Below are positions 8,556 to 16,509 of a stretch of DNA of 64,000 bases, piece after piece. Source of the DNA: Dyadobacter sp. 50-39 (lineage in GTDB: Bacteria; Bacteroidota; Bacteroidia; Cytophagales; Spirosomataceae); assembly GCA_001898145.1 (NCBI GenBank), contig MKSR01000029.1:372001-436000 (forward strand). The letters are read 5' to 3'. A program made the position numbers and the translations under genes. Under the pieces are notes generated by a model. The model was not told the origin of the DNA. It saw only the letters and a list, made by a program, of their open reading frames with translations, and searched no databases. Every line of letters begins with the position of its first letter. The first letter of the stretch is position 1.

Positions 8556-9251
8556 CTATTCCTGCGGCGGAGCACTAAGAAACTGGGCTACTTCGAAACT
8601 TACATACACATCGCGATGACTTACTTCCACAAGCGGAGAGACCGGCAGCGGAATAGGGATGCTTTCGTCGTAGTTGTTCTGGATCTTCGGTGTAGGTACG
8701 CGTACTTTAATCGTGTCGGGGTACGATTTGATGAGTGAAACCGGCCCGTCGACGGAGATCAGCGACGGCGACACATTGATAAAGCTTGAAATTACATACC
8801 CTTCCCGAACATCGATACCTACACTATCGACCCTTATCGGGATAATTTTCCTGATTTTGGGCTCGAAATTCAGCTCGAAAGTATCTGCTACCACGTAGTT
8901 CACATGCAGGTTCGGAAACATTTCCGTAATCTGATCGGTGAGTGTCGTAGAATTGATGAAGCTCGACACATTCGGATTCTGCACGCGGTACACGACCGGA
9001 TTGGCATTGAAATTCAGCCAGGATTTTTGAAGCAAAGTCCATCCATCCCCCGTTACATTCACTGAAATCCTTTTAGGAAGCGGCTGCATCGGCACATAAG
9101 CCGAGTTATCGTATTCGATCGACAGCGGATAATTCAGTTTGAGAGAATAATTATCCTTATTCAGGACATTCATTAACCAAAAAAAGGATGCTGCAAGCAA
9201 GCATCCTATAAATGTTTTGATCTTGTTCTGGTTGGGTGGGACTTGACTCAC
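8556..9251 (-). CDS. YbbR-like domain membrane-anchored protein
   Basis: 231 aa. One N-terminal transmembrane helix (about residues 12-30, TFIGCLLAASFFWLMNVL) is followed by an extracytoplasmic all-beta region. The LNYPLSIEYDN...YVPMQPLPKRISVNVTGDG stretch is typical of YbbR-like repeats. In Firmicutes YbbR (CdaR) regulates the diadenylate cyclase CdaA; whether that holds here is unknown, as no cdaA is in the window. It sits between yajC and coaE, an order I recall from other Bacteroidota genomes. Confidence 0.82.
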   Translation of the reverse strand: MSQVPPNQNKIKTFIGCLLAASFFWLMNVLNKDNYSLKLNYPLSIEYDNSAYVPMQPLPKRISVNVTGDGWTLLQKSWLNFNANPVVYRVQNPNVSSFINSTTLTDQITEMFPNLHVNYVVADTFELNFEPKIRKIIPIRVDSVGIDVREGYVISSFINVSPSLISVDGPVSLIKSYPDTIKVRVPTPKIQNNYDESIPIPLPVSPLVEVSHRDVYVSFEVAQFLSAPPQE

Positions 9252-9305
9252 AACAATTTTGAAAATGCATGCATTGGCTCGAATGCATGCCGTTCATGAT
9301 TAGTT

Positions 9306-9605
9306 TTACCCTGCAATGGTACGCGAAATAGCCGATTTCTCGACTGTTAATTTCACCCCTTTGTCCAACTCAAGCGTAACCGTCGCGTCTTCCACCGTAT
9401 ATACTCTCGCATGGATGCCGCCGATCGTCACGACCTGGTCGCCCTTTTTCAGGTTAGTAAGCAACTCCTTCTGTTCCTTTTGCTTTTTTTGCTGCGGGCG
9501 GATCATGAAAAAGTAGAAAACCCCGATGATACCGACCCACATAACGACCTGGTAAATCATGCCTTGGGAACCTCCGGCTGCTTGTGCTAAAATAGAATAA
9601 TTCAT
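9306..9605 (-). CDS. yajC: Preprotein translocase subunit YajC
   Basis: 99 aa. One transmembrane helix (GMIYQVVMWVGIIGVFYFFMIRPQQKKQKEQ, about 15-35) ends in the RPQQKKQKE basic motif that marks YajC. A beta-rich cytoplasmic tail follows (GDQVVTIGGIHARV). YajC associates with the SecDF accessory complex of the Sec translocon. Co-directional with the DUF1573 gene (24 nt upstream) and the YbbR-like gene (54 nt downstream). Confidence 0.95.
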   Translation of the reverse strand: MNYSILAQAAGGSQGMIYQVVMWVGIIGVFYFFMIRPQQKKQKEQKELLTNLKKGDQVVTIGGIHARVYTVEDATVTLELDKGVKLTVEKSAISRTIAG

Positions 9606-9629
9606 TGTAGTAGATGGGTTGTATAAATG

Positions 9630-10085
9630 TTACTTGTTTGCCGTTGCCGAGTCTGCGGCTGGCTGCGGCGCCGCGTTTACGATGCCTTTCAGCCTCAATT
9701 CGGTATTGGCAGGTTCGGTATTGGCATAAATAGTGATGGTCTTGACCTGCGGACCAACCTTATGCTTGCTATCGAAACGAACCTTGATACTGGACGTCTG
9801 ATTAGGTTCAATAGGCTCCTTAGGCCATTCTGGTGTCGTGCACCCGCACGAGGAACTGATATTATTGAGAATCAGCGGATACTGGCCGTCATTACGGAAT
9901 TTAAACTCATGCTCCACAATGTCGCCCTCCTGGATCGTCCCGAAATTATATTCCGTGCTGTCGATCAAAGCAAAAACAGGCAGTTTTGAATTTGCCTGTT
10001 TTCCTTCACCTTGTTTTTCACTTTTGGAGCAACCGGAAAAAGCCACCGCTATTCCCAGAAGTGCAAAAAGGGCTATCTTTTTCAT
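9630..10085 (-). CDS. DUF1573 lipoprotein
   Basis: 151 aa. A lipoprotein signal peptide ends at AFSGC (Cys19). The single domain has the DUF1573 signature: an FNFGTI-like start (YNFGTIQEGDIVEHEFKFRNDG), then ISSSCGCTTPEWPKEPI and an Ig-like beta-sandwich. DUF1573 proteins are abundant in Bacteroidota envelopes and their role is not established. It is 5 nt from the YtxH-like gene and 24 nt from yajC, clearly in the same operon. Confidence 0.9.
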   Translation of the reverse strand: MKKIALFALLGIAVAFSGCSKSEKQGEGKQANSKLPVFALIDSTEYNFGTIQEGDIVEHEFKFRNDGQYPLILNNISSSCGCTTPEWPKEPIEPNQTSSIKVRFDSKHKVGPQVKTITIYANTEPANTELRLKGIVNAAPQPAADSATANK

Positions 10086-10090
10086 ACAGA

Positions 10091-10396
10091 TTATTCGCTG
10101 GCCTGGCCCTTGATCTGCGCCATCAGGCGATCCACGTCTTCCAGCAGTTTTTCGGCTTTTTCACGTGCATCGTTTACGACGCGCTCACCTTCCGTTCTGG
10201 AAAAATTATCGGGCTGATCTTTCTTATCGACCAGGTCCTGGATAACCTCTTGCAGTTTGTCGCGGTATTTGGATAGTCTGTATGTCAGCTGGGTACGAAG
10301 CACTTCGCCCTTGTCCGGAGCGTAAAGAATACCCAGCGCGGCACCGGTGGCACAGCCTGTCAGGAATGCGATTAAAGTATTACTGGTTTTACTCAT
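10091..10396 (-). CDS. YtxH domain-containing protein
   Basis: 101 aa. The N-terminal membrane segment has the YtxH pattern (LIAFLTGCATGAALGILYAPDKGEVLR, residues 8-34), followed by a charged, probably coiled-coil cytoplasmic tail (LSKYRDKLQEVIQDLVDKKD...AREKAEKLLEDVDRL). YtxH proteins are small general-stress or envelope-associated proteins without a known activity. It lies between nusB and the DUF1573 gene in one operon. Confidence 0.88.
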   Translation of the reverse strand: MSKTSNTLIAFLTGCATGAALGILYAPDKGEVLRTQLTYRLSKYRDKLQEVIQDLVDKKDQPDNFSRTEGERVVNDAREKAEKLLEDVDRLMAQIKGQASE

Positions 10397-10498
10397 GGTT
10401 TCTGCTGTTTTTTTGCTGCAAACGGGCGTCAGCTCATTTATTTATAATGGCCTCCAAAAATTGTTCCATTTTATACCCGGTCACAATTTCGGCAGCTT

Positions 10499-11665
10499 TT
10501 ACTTATTATCAATCAATCCGCGCCCGCTTTTTCTGATCACACCTTCTTTGGCAAGCTTGACAGAAAGCACGTCCAGGACGCCATTCACAAACTTACCACT
10601 TTTTGGGGTACTGTACCTTTTAGCGATCTCAATAAACTCGTTGATGGTGACTTTCACCGGGATACCCGGAAAATGAATGAGTTCTGCGAGGGCTGTTTTG
10701 AGGATAATCAAGTCAACCAATGCGATCCTTTCCAGCTCCCAGTTTTTCAACTGGTCTTCCAGATAAATATCGTACTGATCGCTTTCCTTTACCACAATTT
10801 TACAAAGTTCTTCCACAAATGCCCGGTCCTCCTCCCAATCCTTGGTCAGCGGAGCAAGCTGGAAAGTATTTGCCAGATCGGCAGTACGCAGGGTTTTGAT
10901 CGCAAGGCTGCGGATCAGTTCACTGTGGTCTGCCCAATAAAGGTCGCGTTGTTCGAGGTATTCGAGTGAAACCTCATGTTTAAGGATAATCTGGCGCAGG
11001 ATATGCTGGATAATCTCCTGGTCTTCTTCCGGCGTATGCGACGCCGACTTGCAATATGCTTCGTAGGTTTCGTCCTTCCGCAACCCCTCCCGGTAAATTT
11101 TCCGGATCAGGTTCATTTCGTTGGTCCAGTTGATACCGCTGCGGATAATCTCCTCTTCCAGCGGTTTATCTTCCTGCAAAACCTTGATCACCCGGTTGGT
11201 ATCCAGTCCTGAATCTTTCGGAAATGGCGCCTCCGGGTCTTCGTACCTGCGCTCGCGGTCGATTTTTGCCTGGTGTGAAAGTTCGATCAGCATCGACAGG
11301 ATCCGGATGAAATCGACGTAAATCGTCTCTGTTTCATTCAAAACCCTTCTAACGAGTTTTTCTCCATCCGCATTAGTCTGCCGGTTGTATGCTTCATAGG
11401 CCGTCCGGGCAACTCTCAGTACGCGATCGGGAAGCTCTTCGTCCTCGTTCGGCTTGCCGTTCTTGATAAATTCGTCAAGCGTCATGTTCGCGAGACGTTT
11501 CATGCCGCCAAGCTTCTTTTTGTCCTGAAACTCCATGGAGTTCAGGTCGGGGGCAAATGCCTCTTCAATCTGATCGAGTGCCAGCAAACGGTTCGCATCG
11601 GCTGTGAGCTGCCGTGCATAAAGTGCCTGAACCGCTTTGGTTCTTAGTAATCTTCTATTCAGCAT
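10499..11665 (-). CDS. nusB: Transcription antitermination protein NusB (long Bacteroidota form)
   Basis: 388 aa, against about 140 for E. coli NusB. The start MLNRRLLRTKAVQALYA matches the NusB N-terminal helix, and the conserved NusB C-terminal helices lie at about 255-375 (WELERIALVDLIILKTALAELIHFPGIPVKVTINEFIEIAKRYSTPKSGKFVNGVLD). The long middle insertion is usual in Bacteroidota. NusB with NusE/S10 binds boxA RNA and supports rRNA antitermination. First gene of the operon ending at coaE. A 102-nt gap separates it from the YtxH-like gene. It is divergent from the ABC exporter gene. Confidence 0.93.
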   Translation of the reverse strand: MLNRRLLRTKAVQALYARQLTADANRLLALDQIEEAFAPDLNSMEFQDKKKLGGMKRLANMTLDEFIKNGKPNEDEELPDRVLRVARTAYEAYNRQTNADGEKLVRRVLNETETIYVDFIRILSMLIELSHQAKIDRERRYEDPEAPFPKDSGLDTNRVIKVLQEDKPLEEEIIRSGINWTNEMNLIRKIYREGLRKDETYEAYCKSASHTPEEDQEIIQHILRQIILKHEVSLEYLEQRDLYWADHSELIRSLAIKTLRTADLANTFQLAPLTKDWEEDRAFVEELCKIVVKESDQYDIYLEDQLKNWELERIALVDLIILKTALAELIHFPGIPVKVTINEFIEIAKRYSTPKSGKFVNGVLDVLSVKLAKEGVIRKSGRGLIDNK

Positions 11666-11776
11666 ATGCCGGAATACTATTTGGATAAAAGGTACAGTAA
11701 ATCAAAGAACGTGTCTGCATGTACTGCAAGGCCATTCTATGCTGCACCCCGCATTGGTTATTTTTGAAATCGACCG

Positions 11777-11833
11777 CAAAATTAGACTATTTTGTTCACA
11801 ATCGGAAAATTGGGACGCGTCGTTTTAATTTTG
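11777..11833. promoter_or_regulatory. Divergent -7 boxes for nusB (minus) and ABC exporter (plus)
   Basis: CAAAATTA at 11777-11784 is TAATTTTG on the minus strand, and 11826-11833 reads TAATTTTG on the plus strand. Both fit the Bacteroidota TAnnTTTG -7 element. Possible TTG -33 elements are only 13-14 nt away, shorter than usual, so this is tentative. Confidence 0.4.
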
Positions 11834-11899
11834 CAACGTTTTGGTAAAATAGGATGTTGGCTAGAAAGCGTCCAGCACGGCTGATCAAAATCTGAACCG

Positions 11900-13681
11900 G
11901 TGAAAGCATTAAAATCTCTCAATAAATATTTGTGGAAATATAAATGGTACCTCATTCTGGGCATCATTTTTACAATCATCTCCAACCTTTTCGGCATTAT
12001 CCCGGCCCAGCTGGTGCGTTACGCGCTCGACCTGGTGATTGAAACGCTGGACATTTACTACCTCTATAATGGCGTATCGCTGCAAAGCGGTATGTATGAC
12101 ATTTTCGCGTTCAGCATTCTGCTTTACGGCTTCCTGATCCTGCTGATGGCGCTGCTCAAAGGGATATTCCTTTTCCTGGTCCGGCAAACGATTATCGTTA
12201 TGTCGCGCCACATTGAATTCGAGCTCAAAAACGACATTTACGCCCACTACCAGACTTTGCCGGCCGCATTCTTTCGCCGGCACAGCACCGGCGACCTCAT
12301 GGCGCGCATTTCGGAAGACGTCAGCAATGTCCGCATTTACGTAGGCCCGGCGTTGATGTACGGCATCAACCTCATTGTGCTCTTCTTCCTGGTAATATCC
12401 TATATGATTTCGGTCAGCCCTAAACTCACCCTCTACGTGTTGCTGCCCCTGCCCGTGCTCTCCGTGAGTGTTTATGTTGTCAATAGTATGATCATGAAGC
12501 GGTCGCAGGAAATCCAGAAGCAGCTTTCCGCACTTTCGACTTATGTGCAGGAAGCGTTTTCAGGAATCCGTGTGATCAAATCCTTTGTCCAGGAAGACCG
12601 TTCCTTTAACAATTTCCAGAAGGAGGCAGAAGTTTTCAAAACCAAATCGCTGGGCCTCACCAAGGTGGATGCGTTCTTCTATCCGATCATTCTCCTTTTG
12701 ATAGGCCTGAGCAACATCCTGGTAATCTATGTAGGAGGTCAGGAAATCATCAATGGTCGTCTTACACCGGGCAATATTACCGAGTTCATATTGTATGTCA
12801 ATATCCTGACCTGGCCTGTCATGGCATTGGGTTGGACAACGAGCCAGATCCAGCGTGCGGCATCTTCCCAGCTGCGGATCAATGAGTTTTTAAATGAAAA
12901 AACGACGTTGGTTTCGGAAAAAAATCTAAAAAGGCCGCTGAATGGGAAGGTTACTTTCCGCCACGTGGGTTTCGTTTACCCGGATTCGGGTATTAAGGCA
13001 TTACAAGATTTTGACCTTACCGTCGAGGCCGGCGAAAGCGTGGCAATCCTCGGCACCACCGGCTCCGGGAAAAGCACCCTGGCCCATTTGCTGTGCCGGC
13101 TTTATGACCCCACCGAAGGGCAAATCCTGGTTGACGATATCCCGATGAAGGACTATGACGTCCACGGATACCGGCGTCAGATCGGCTATGTGCCGCAGGA
13201 CGTGTTCCTTTTCTCGGACAGCATCGAAAACAACGTGCGGTTCGGCACCGAAGGCATGCCATTCGAAAGGATCGAACAGGCCGTGAAAGATGCCGATCTC
13301 TACAACAACATCAAGGATTTCCCGCAAGGCTACGAAACGATGCTTGGTGAAAGGGGCATTACGCTCTCTGGTGGCCAGAAACAGCGCCTCTCGATCGCCC
13401 GCGCGATCGCCCGGGACCCGAAAATTCTCGTCCTCGACGACTGCCTCTCCGCGGTGGACACCAACACTGAGAACATTATCCTCAACAACATGAAACGGAT
13501 CATGGATCAGCGCACCTCCGTGATCATCTCGCACCGGGTTTCCTCCGCCAAACTCGCCGACAAGATCGTCGTGCTCGACGAAGGCCGCATTGTCGAGCAA
13601 GGCACCCACACCGAGCTCATGGCGCTGAACGGGGCTTATAAAGAACTGTATGAGAAGCAGTTGATTTCGGAGGAGGTGTAA
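11900..13681 (+). CDS. ABC exporter half-transporter (membrane domain fused to ATPase)
   Basis: 593 aa starting at GTG 11900, directly before the first helix region. The N-terminal six-helix exporter domain (about 1-325) is followed by the ATPase: Walker A GTTGSGKST, signature LSGGQKQR, Walker B ILVLDDCLSAVDT, H-loop ISHR. The residue after Walker B is Asp rather than the catalytic Glu (LDD instead of LDE), a change often seen in one half of heterodimeric exporters. No partner half is adjacent. MsbA/multidrug-type export of a lipid or hydrophobic compound is plausible; the substrate is unknown. Divergent from nusB. Confidence 0.88.
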   Translation: MKALKSLNKYLWKYKWYLILGIIFTIISNLFGIIPAQLVRYALDLVIETLDIYYLYNGVSLQSGMYDIFAFSILLYGFLILLMALLKGIFLFLVRQTIIVMSRHIEFELKNDIYAHYQTLPAAFFRRHSTGDLMARISEDVSNVRIYVGPALMYGINLIVLFFLVISYMISVSPKLTLYVLLPLPVLSVSVYVVNSMIMKRSQEIQKQLSALSTYVQEAFSGIRVIKSFVQEDRSFNNFQKEAEVFKTKSLGLTKVDAFFYPIILLLIGLSNILVIYVGGQEIINGRLTPGNITEFILYVNILTWPVMALGWTTSQIQRAASSQLRINEFLNEKTTLVSEKNLKRPLNGKVTFRHVGFVYPDSGIKALQDFDLTVEAGESVAILGTTGSGKSTLAHLLCRLYDPTEGQILVDDIPMKDYDVHGYRRQIGYVPQDVFLFSDSIENNVRFGTEGMPFERIEQAVKDADLYNNIKDFPQGYETMLGERGITLSGGQKQRLSIARAIARDPKILVLDDCLSAVDTNTENIILNNMKRIMDQRTSVIISHRVSSAKLADKIVVLDEGRIVEQGTHTELMALNGAYKELYEKQLISEEV

Positions 13682-13708
13682 AAAACAACCGATGCATGGA
13701 ATGCACTA

Positions 13709-13751
13709 GTGATTAATTAACTTTGAATGATCACAAACATTAACTAATCAC
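13709..13751. promoter_or_regulatory. Toxin-antitoxin promoter/operator
   Basis: A -7 box TAACTTTG (13718-13725) is flanked by an inverted repeat with 12-bp arms, GTGATTAATTAA (13709-13720) and TTAACTAATCAC (13740-13751), 11 of 12 positions pairing. The right arm ends 3 nt before the antitoxin ATG. This is the expected layout for autorepression by the toxin-antitoxin complex. Confidence 0.6.
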
Positions 13752-13754
13752 ACT

Positions 13755-13958
13755 ATGCAGTATACAGTAATAATCGATGTCCTCAGCGACAAGGCGCTCG
13801 ACCTTCTCAGAAGCCTCGAAAATATGAACGTGGTTCGCCTGCACGAAGGCACGCTACAAATGAAAGACACAAGCGCCATTCGTTTCCTGAAAGGCAAAAT
13901 GACCAAACAACCTATCGAAGAGGTTGAACGTCAACTCAGGGAACTGCGCGGCAAATGA
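13755..13958 (+). CDS. Putative antitoxin of a PIN-domain toxin-antitoxin pair
   Basis: 67 aa. Begins MQYTVIIDVLSDKALDLLRSL and ends in a charged helical segment (KQPIEEVERQLRELRGK). I do not recognise a named antitoxin family. The antitoxin call rests on size, on the 4-nt ATGA overlap with the downstream PIN-domain gene, and on a 12-bp inverted repeat spanning the promoter. The short N-terminal beta-strand could be a DNA-binding dimer, with the C-terminal helix covering the toxin active site; that is inference. Confidence 0.72.
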   Translation: MQYTVIIDVLSDKALDLLRSLENMNVVRLHEGTLQMKDTSAIRFLKGKMTKQPIEEVERQLRELRGK

Positions 13959-14350
13959 ATCAGGCTTATCTCTGGGACACCAGCATTGCAGTTTATTATC
14001 TCCAACAGCACCTTCCTCCGTACGTGGAGGATGTGATGGACGGCATTGCGCAAAACAGCCGAATCTGTTTTTCAGTCCTCACAGAAATAGAACTATTCAG
14101 TTGGAAATCGGCCACTCAATTCGACTTCGACCTGGTTACTATGTTTGTCGGCGTATCTCTTTTATTTGAACTCGAAAAGGATATTAGAGACAAGGCAGCT
14201 GAATTACGTAGACACCACAATTTGGAACTTCCAGATGCGATTATCGCAGCGACGGCAATGGTTCACGAGCTCACTCTGATTACAAACAATACAACAGATT
14301 TCGCCGGAATCGAAAAATTGCGGTTACTCAATCCATTCGACCCGCAATAA
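13955..14350 (+). CDS. PIN-domain ribonuclease toxin (VapC-like)
   Basis: 131 aa, typical VapC length. PIN acidic residues are visible: WDTSIAVYY near the N-terminus (first Asp), a LTEIEL segment (Glu), LPDAIIAATAM (Asp) and TNNTTDF (late Asp). VapC-type toxins are Mg-dependent RNases acting on tRNA or rRNA. It overlaps the antitoxin gene by 4 nt and ends 9 nt before the convergent S24 regulator gene. The RNA target cannot be read from sequence. Confidence 0.88.
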   Translation: MNQAYLWDTSIAVYYLQQHLPPYVEDVMDGIAQNSRICFSVLTEIELFSWKSATQFDFDLVTMFVGVSLLFELEKDIRDKAAELRRHHNLELPDAIIAATAMVHELTLITNNTTDFAGIEKLRLLNPFDPQ

Positions 14351-14359
14351 TCTCGCTGC

Positions 14360-15127
14360 CTACTTAGCCAGCTTCTTCACCTCCTGCCGCAACTCCCGCA
14401 TTTCCTGGTACAAGCCTTGCAGGCTTATTTCCGTCTTGTCCTCTTCCAGATTGAAAGACAGCTTACTGTTTACCTGCCAAACCTCACGGATCTCGTTGCG
14501 GTCCACGCGGATCGGGGCGTAGTCGGGATTAAGTGAGATCAGGTGTACGAAAGACGAATCCTTTTCTTTCCTAACCTTTTTAACCAGCACACTGTCGATC
14601 GTAACAATGACATACAAGTATTTGTCATTCAGCACATCCCAATCATCCACCGCGCGCGCCCATATCCATTCACCTGAATGCAATGCCGGCGTCATGCTGT
14701 CGCCATCCACCTGAAATCCCCTGAATGTCGCATTGCGGTATTCGGGCAGCGGAATGGTGAATGCGGGCAGAGTTTCAAACCACTGTGCGTCGCCGATATT
14801 ATTGGGATACCCGGCCGCCGCCTTCGCACTGACCAGCACGATATTATCTTTTCCGGCCTGATCCACCGTCACAACTTTCGGATTGACGAACACTTTATCG
14901 GCGTAAAGGTATTTTTGCGCGCTGTCCCCAAAGAGCCATAGTGGGTTGATATGGTATCTTTTGAGCAATTCCTTTACCACCTGCCCGGGTATGCGCGTAC
15001 GCCCCCGCTCTATGTCGGCGGTGGTGGCGCTGATTCCCAATTCTTCGGCAAATGCCGCCTGGGTCAGGTTAAGCTCCTCTCTGATCTGTTTGAAACGCCT
15101 GAATTCCTCATCAATAGCCATAAACAA
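14360..15127 (-). CDS. XRE-type repressor with S24/LexA-like self-cleavage domain
   Basis: 255 aa. An N-terminal helix-turn-helix (about 18-45, LTQAAFAEELGISATTADIERGR) is followed by an S24 peptidase-like domain. The elements for autocleavage are present: an Ala-Gly bond at 105-106 (AKAAAGYPNN), the nucleophile in DGDSMTP (Ser144) and a lysine in LVKKVRK (Lys183/184). A C-terminal coiled-coil-like tail LYQEMRELRQEVKKLAK follows. This is the architecture of LexA/CI-type repressors that cleave themselves on RecA filaments. It is divergent from dinB-dnaE with three palindromes between, so it very probably represses that pair and itself. Either ATG (15127 or 15121) could be used. Confidence 0.88.
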   Translation of the reverse strand: MFMAIDEEFRRFKQIREELNLTQAAFAEELGISATTADIERGRTRIPGQVVKELLKRYHINPLWLFGDSAQKYLYADKVFVNPKVVTVDQAGKDNIVLVSAKAAAGYPNNIGDAQWFETLPAFTIPLPEYRNATFRGFQVDGDSMTPALHSGEWIWARAVDDWDVLNDKYLYVIVTIDSVLVKKVRKEKDSSFVHLISLNPDYAPIRVDRNEIREVWQVNSKLSFNLEEDKTEISLQGLYQEMRELRQEVKKLAK

Positions 15128-15163
15128 ATGCGATGATTACTGGTTGACAATGTCTTGACGCTT

Positions 15164-15242
15164 CAAACATACAAATATTTTGGAATATTTCCTTTTATAC
15201 AATGGATATGATCCATATATTTGGAATAAATCCATATTTTTG
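15164..15242. promoter_or_regulatory. Divergent promoter with three TGGA-N5-TCC(A) operators
   Basis: Palindromes lie at 15181-15193 (TGGA-N5-TCCT), 15203-15215 (TGGA-N5-TCCA) and 15222-15234 (TGGA-N5-TCCA), spaced 22 and 19 nt. Plus-strand -7 boxes TATATTTG (15216-15223) and TATTTTTG (15235-15242) overlap or abut the last copies. A minus-strand box TATGTTTG (15164-15171) faces the repressor gene, next to the first copy. Probable operators of the S24 repressor. Confidence 0.72.
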
Positions 15243-15260
15243 TAAAAACTCCAAACAGTA

Positions 15261-16490
15261 GTGGACCGTGCGATATTACATTTTGACCTGGATACCTTTT
15301 TCGTATCCGTAGAGCGCAAGCAGGACAGCCGGCTTGAAAACAGGCCCATACTGGTCGGAGGTACCGGTGACCGCGGCGTGGTGGCGGCTTGCAGCTACGA
15401 AACGAGGCAATTCGGTGTGCATTCGGGCATGCCTATGAAGATGGCACGCATGCTTTGTCCGGAGGCGACGGTCATCCGCGGCAATGGAGAAACGTATTCC
15501 AAACATTCGAAGGAAGTGAGCGAGATCATCAGCCAGAATGTGCCAGTATTCGAGAAAGCGAGCATCGACGAGTTTTACGCGGATTTGTCGGGTATGGACA
15601 AATACCACGATTGCTACGGCCTGGCCAGCGACCTTCGGCAACGGATTATCCGCGAAACCGGACTGCCGATCTCATTTGGCCTGGCGACGAACAAGCTGGT
15701 TTCCAAGGTAGCCACCGGCGAGGCCAAGCCGAACAATCAACTGAAAGTGGAGGCCGGGCAGGAAAAGCCTTTTCTGGCACCGATGGAGGTTCAGAAGATC
15801 CCGATGGTTGGCGAAAAAATGAACCAGACGCTCCACAACCTCGGAATACGATATGTGAAAACGATCCAGGAAATGCCGATGGAAATCATGGGGCAGGTTT
15901 TGGGCAAAAACGGCGTTGCACTCTGGAACCGTGCGAACGGGCTCGACAACTCCCCCATCATCCCGTTCCACGAACGCAAATCCATTTCCAGCGAAAGGAC
16001 ATTCGGAAAGGACACGGGGGATGTAAGGAAAATGCGTGAAATGGTGCGGGCAATGGCTGAAACGCTCGCTTTTCAGTTACGGACAGGCGAAAAGCTAACT
16101 TCCTGCGTGTCGGTCAAAATCCGCTATTCCGATTTCAATACATGCTCGAAACAGCTGAAAATCGCGTACACATCGGCCGACCACGTGCTGATCCCACACA
16201 TCGAACGGCTTTTCGACCAGCTTTATAACCGGCGGATGATGGTGCGCCTGGTGGGAGTAAGTTTCAGCGACCTGGTGACGGGGAATTACCAGATCAACCT
16301 TTTCGACGATACCGAAGAGCGCCTGAACCTTTACCAGGCAATGGATTACATTAAAACGAAGTACGCATACAACAAAGACGGCGACCAAATCCTGACCTGG
16401 GCCAGCACGATGGGTATCTCTGACATCGGCGCCATGGGAAACCCGTTTAACGGTGAGCCGCCCATCATCCCGGCGCACAGGAATGCCTGA
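15261..16490 (+). CDS. dinB: Y-family DNA polymerase (DinB/Pol IV-like)
   Basis: 409 aa from GTG 15261. Catalytic residues are intact: Asp9 in HFDLDTFF, Asp103-Glu104 in SIDEFYADLSG, with Phe14 in the steric-gate position. HhH and little-finger regions follow. A consensus beta-clamp motif QINLF lies near residue 350. The enzyme should perform error-prone synthesis across DNA lesions. Unlike ImuB of proteobacterial mutasomes, which has lost catalytic residues, this one should be active. It is followed 19 nt later by a second dnaE and is divergent from the S24 repressor, so damage-inducible expression is likely. Confidence 0.93.
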   Translation: MDRAILHFDLDTFFVSVERKQDSRLENRPILVGGTGDRGVVAACSYETRQFGVHSGMPMKMARMLCPEATVIRGNGETYSKHSKEVSEIISQNVPVFEKASIDEFYADLSGMDKYHDCYGLASDLRQRIIRETGLPISFGLATNKLVSKVATGEAKPNNQLKVEAGQEKPFLAPMEVQKIPMVGEKMNQTLHNLGIRYVKTIQEMPMEIMGQVLGKNGVALWNRANGLDNSPIIPFHERKSISSERTFGKDTGDVRKMREMVRAMAETLAFQLRTGEKLTSCVSVKIRYSDFNTCSKQLKIAYTSADHVLIPHIERLFDQLYNRRMMVRLVGVSFSDLVTGNYQINLFDDTEERLNLYQAMDYIKTKYAYNKDGDQILTWASTMGISDIGAMGNPFNGEPPIIPAHRNA

Positions 16491-16509
16491 GGTGCTTTTT
16501 TAAATACTC

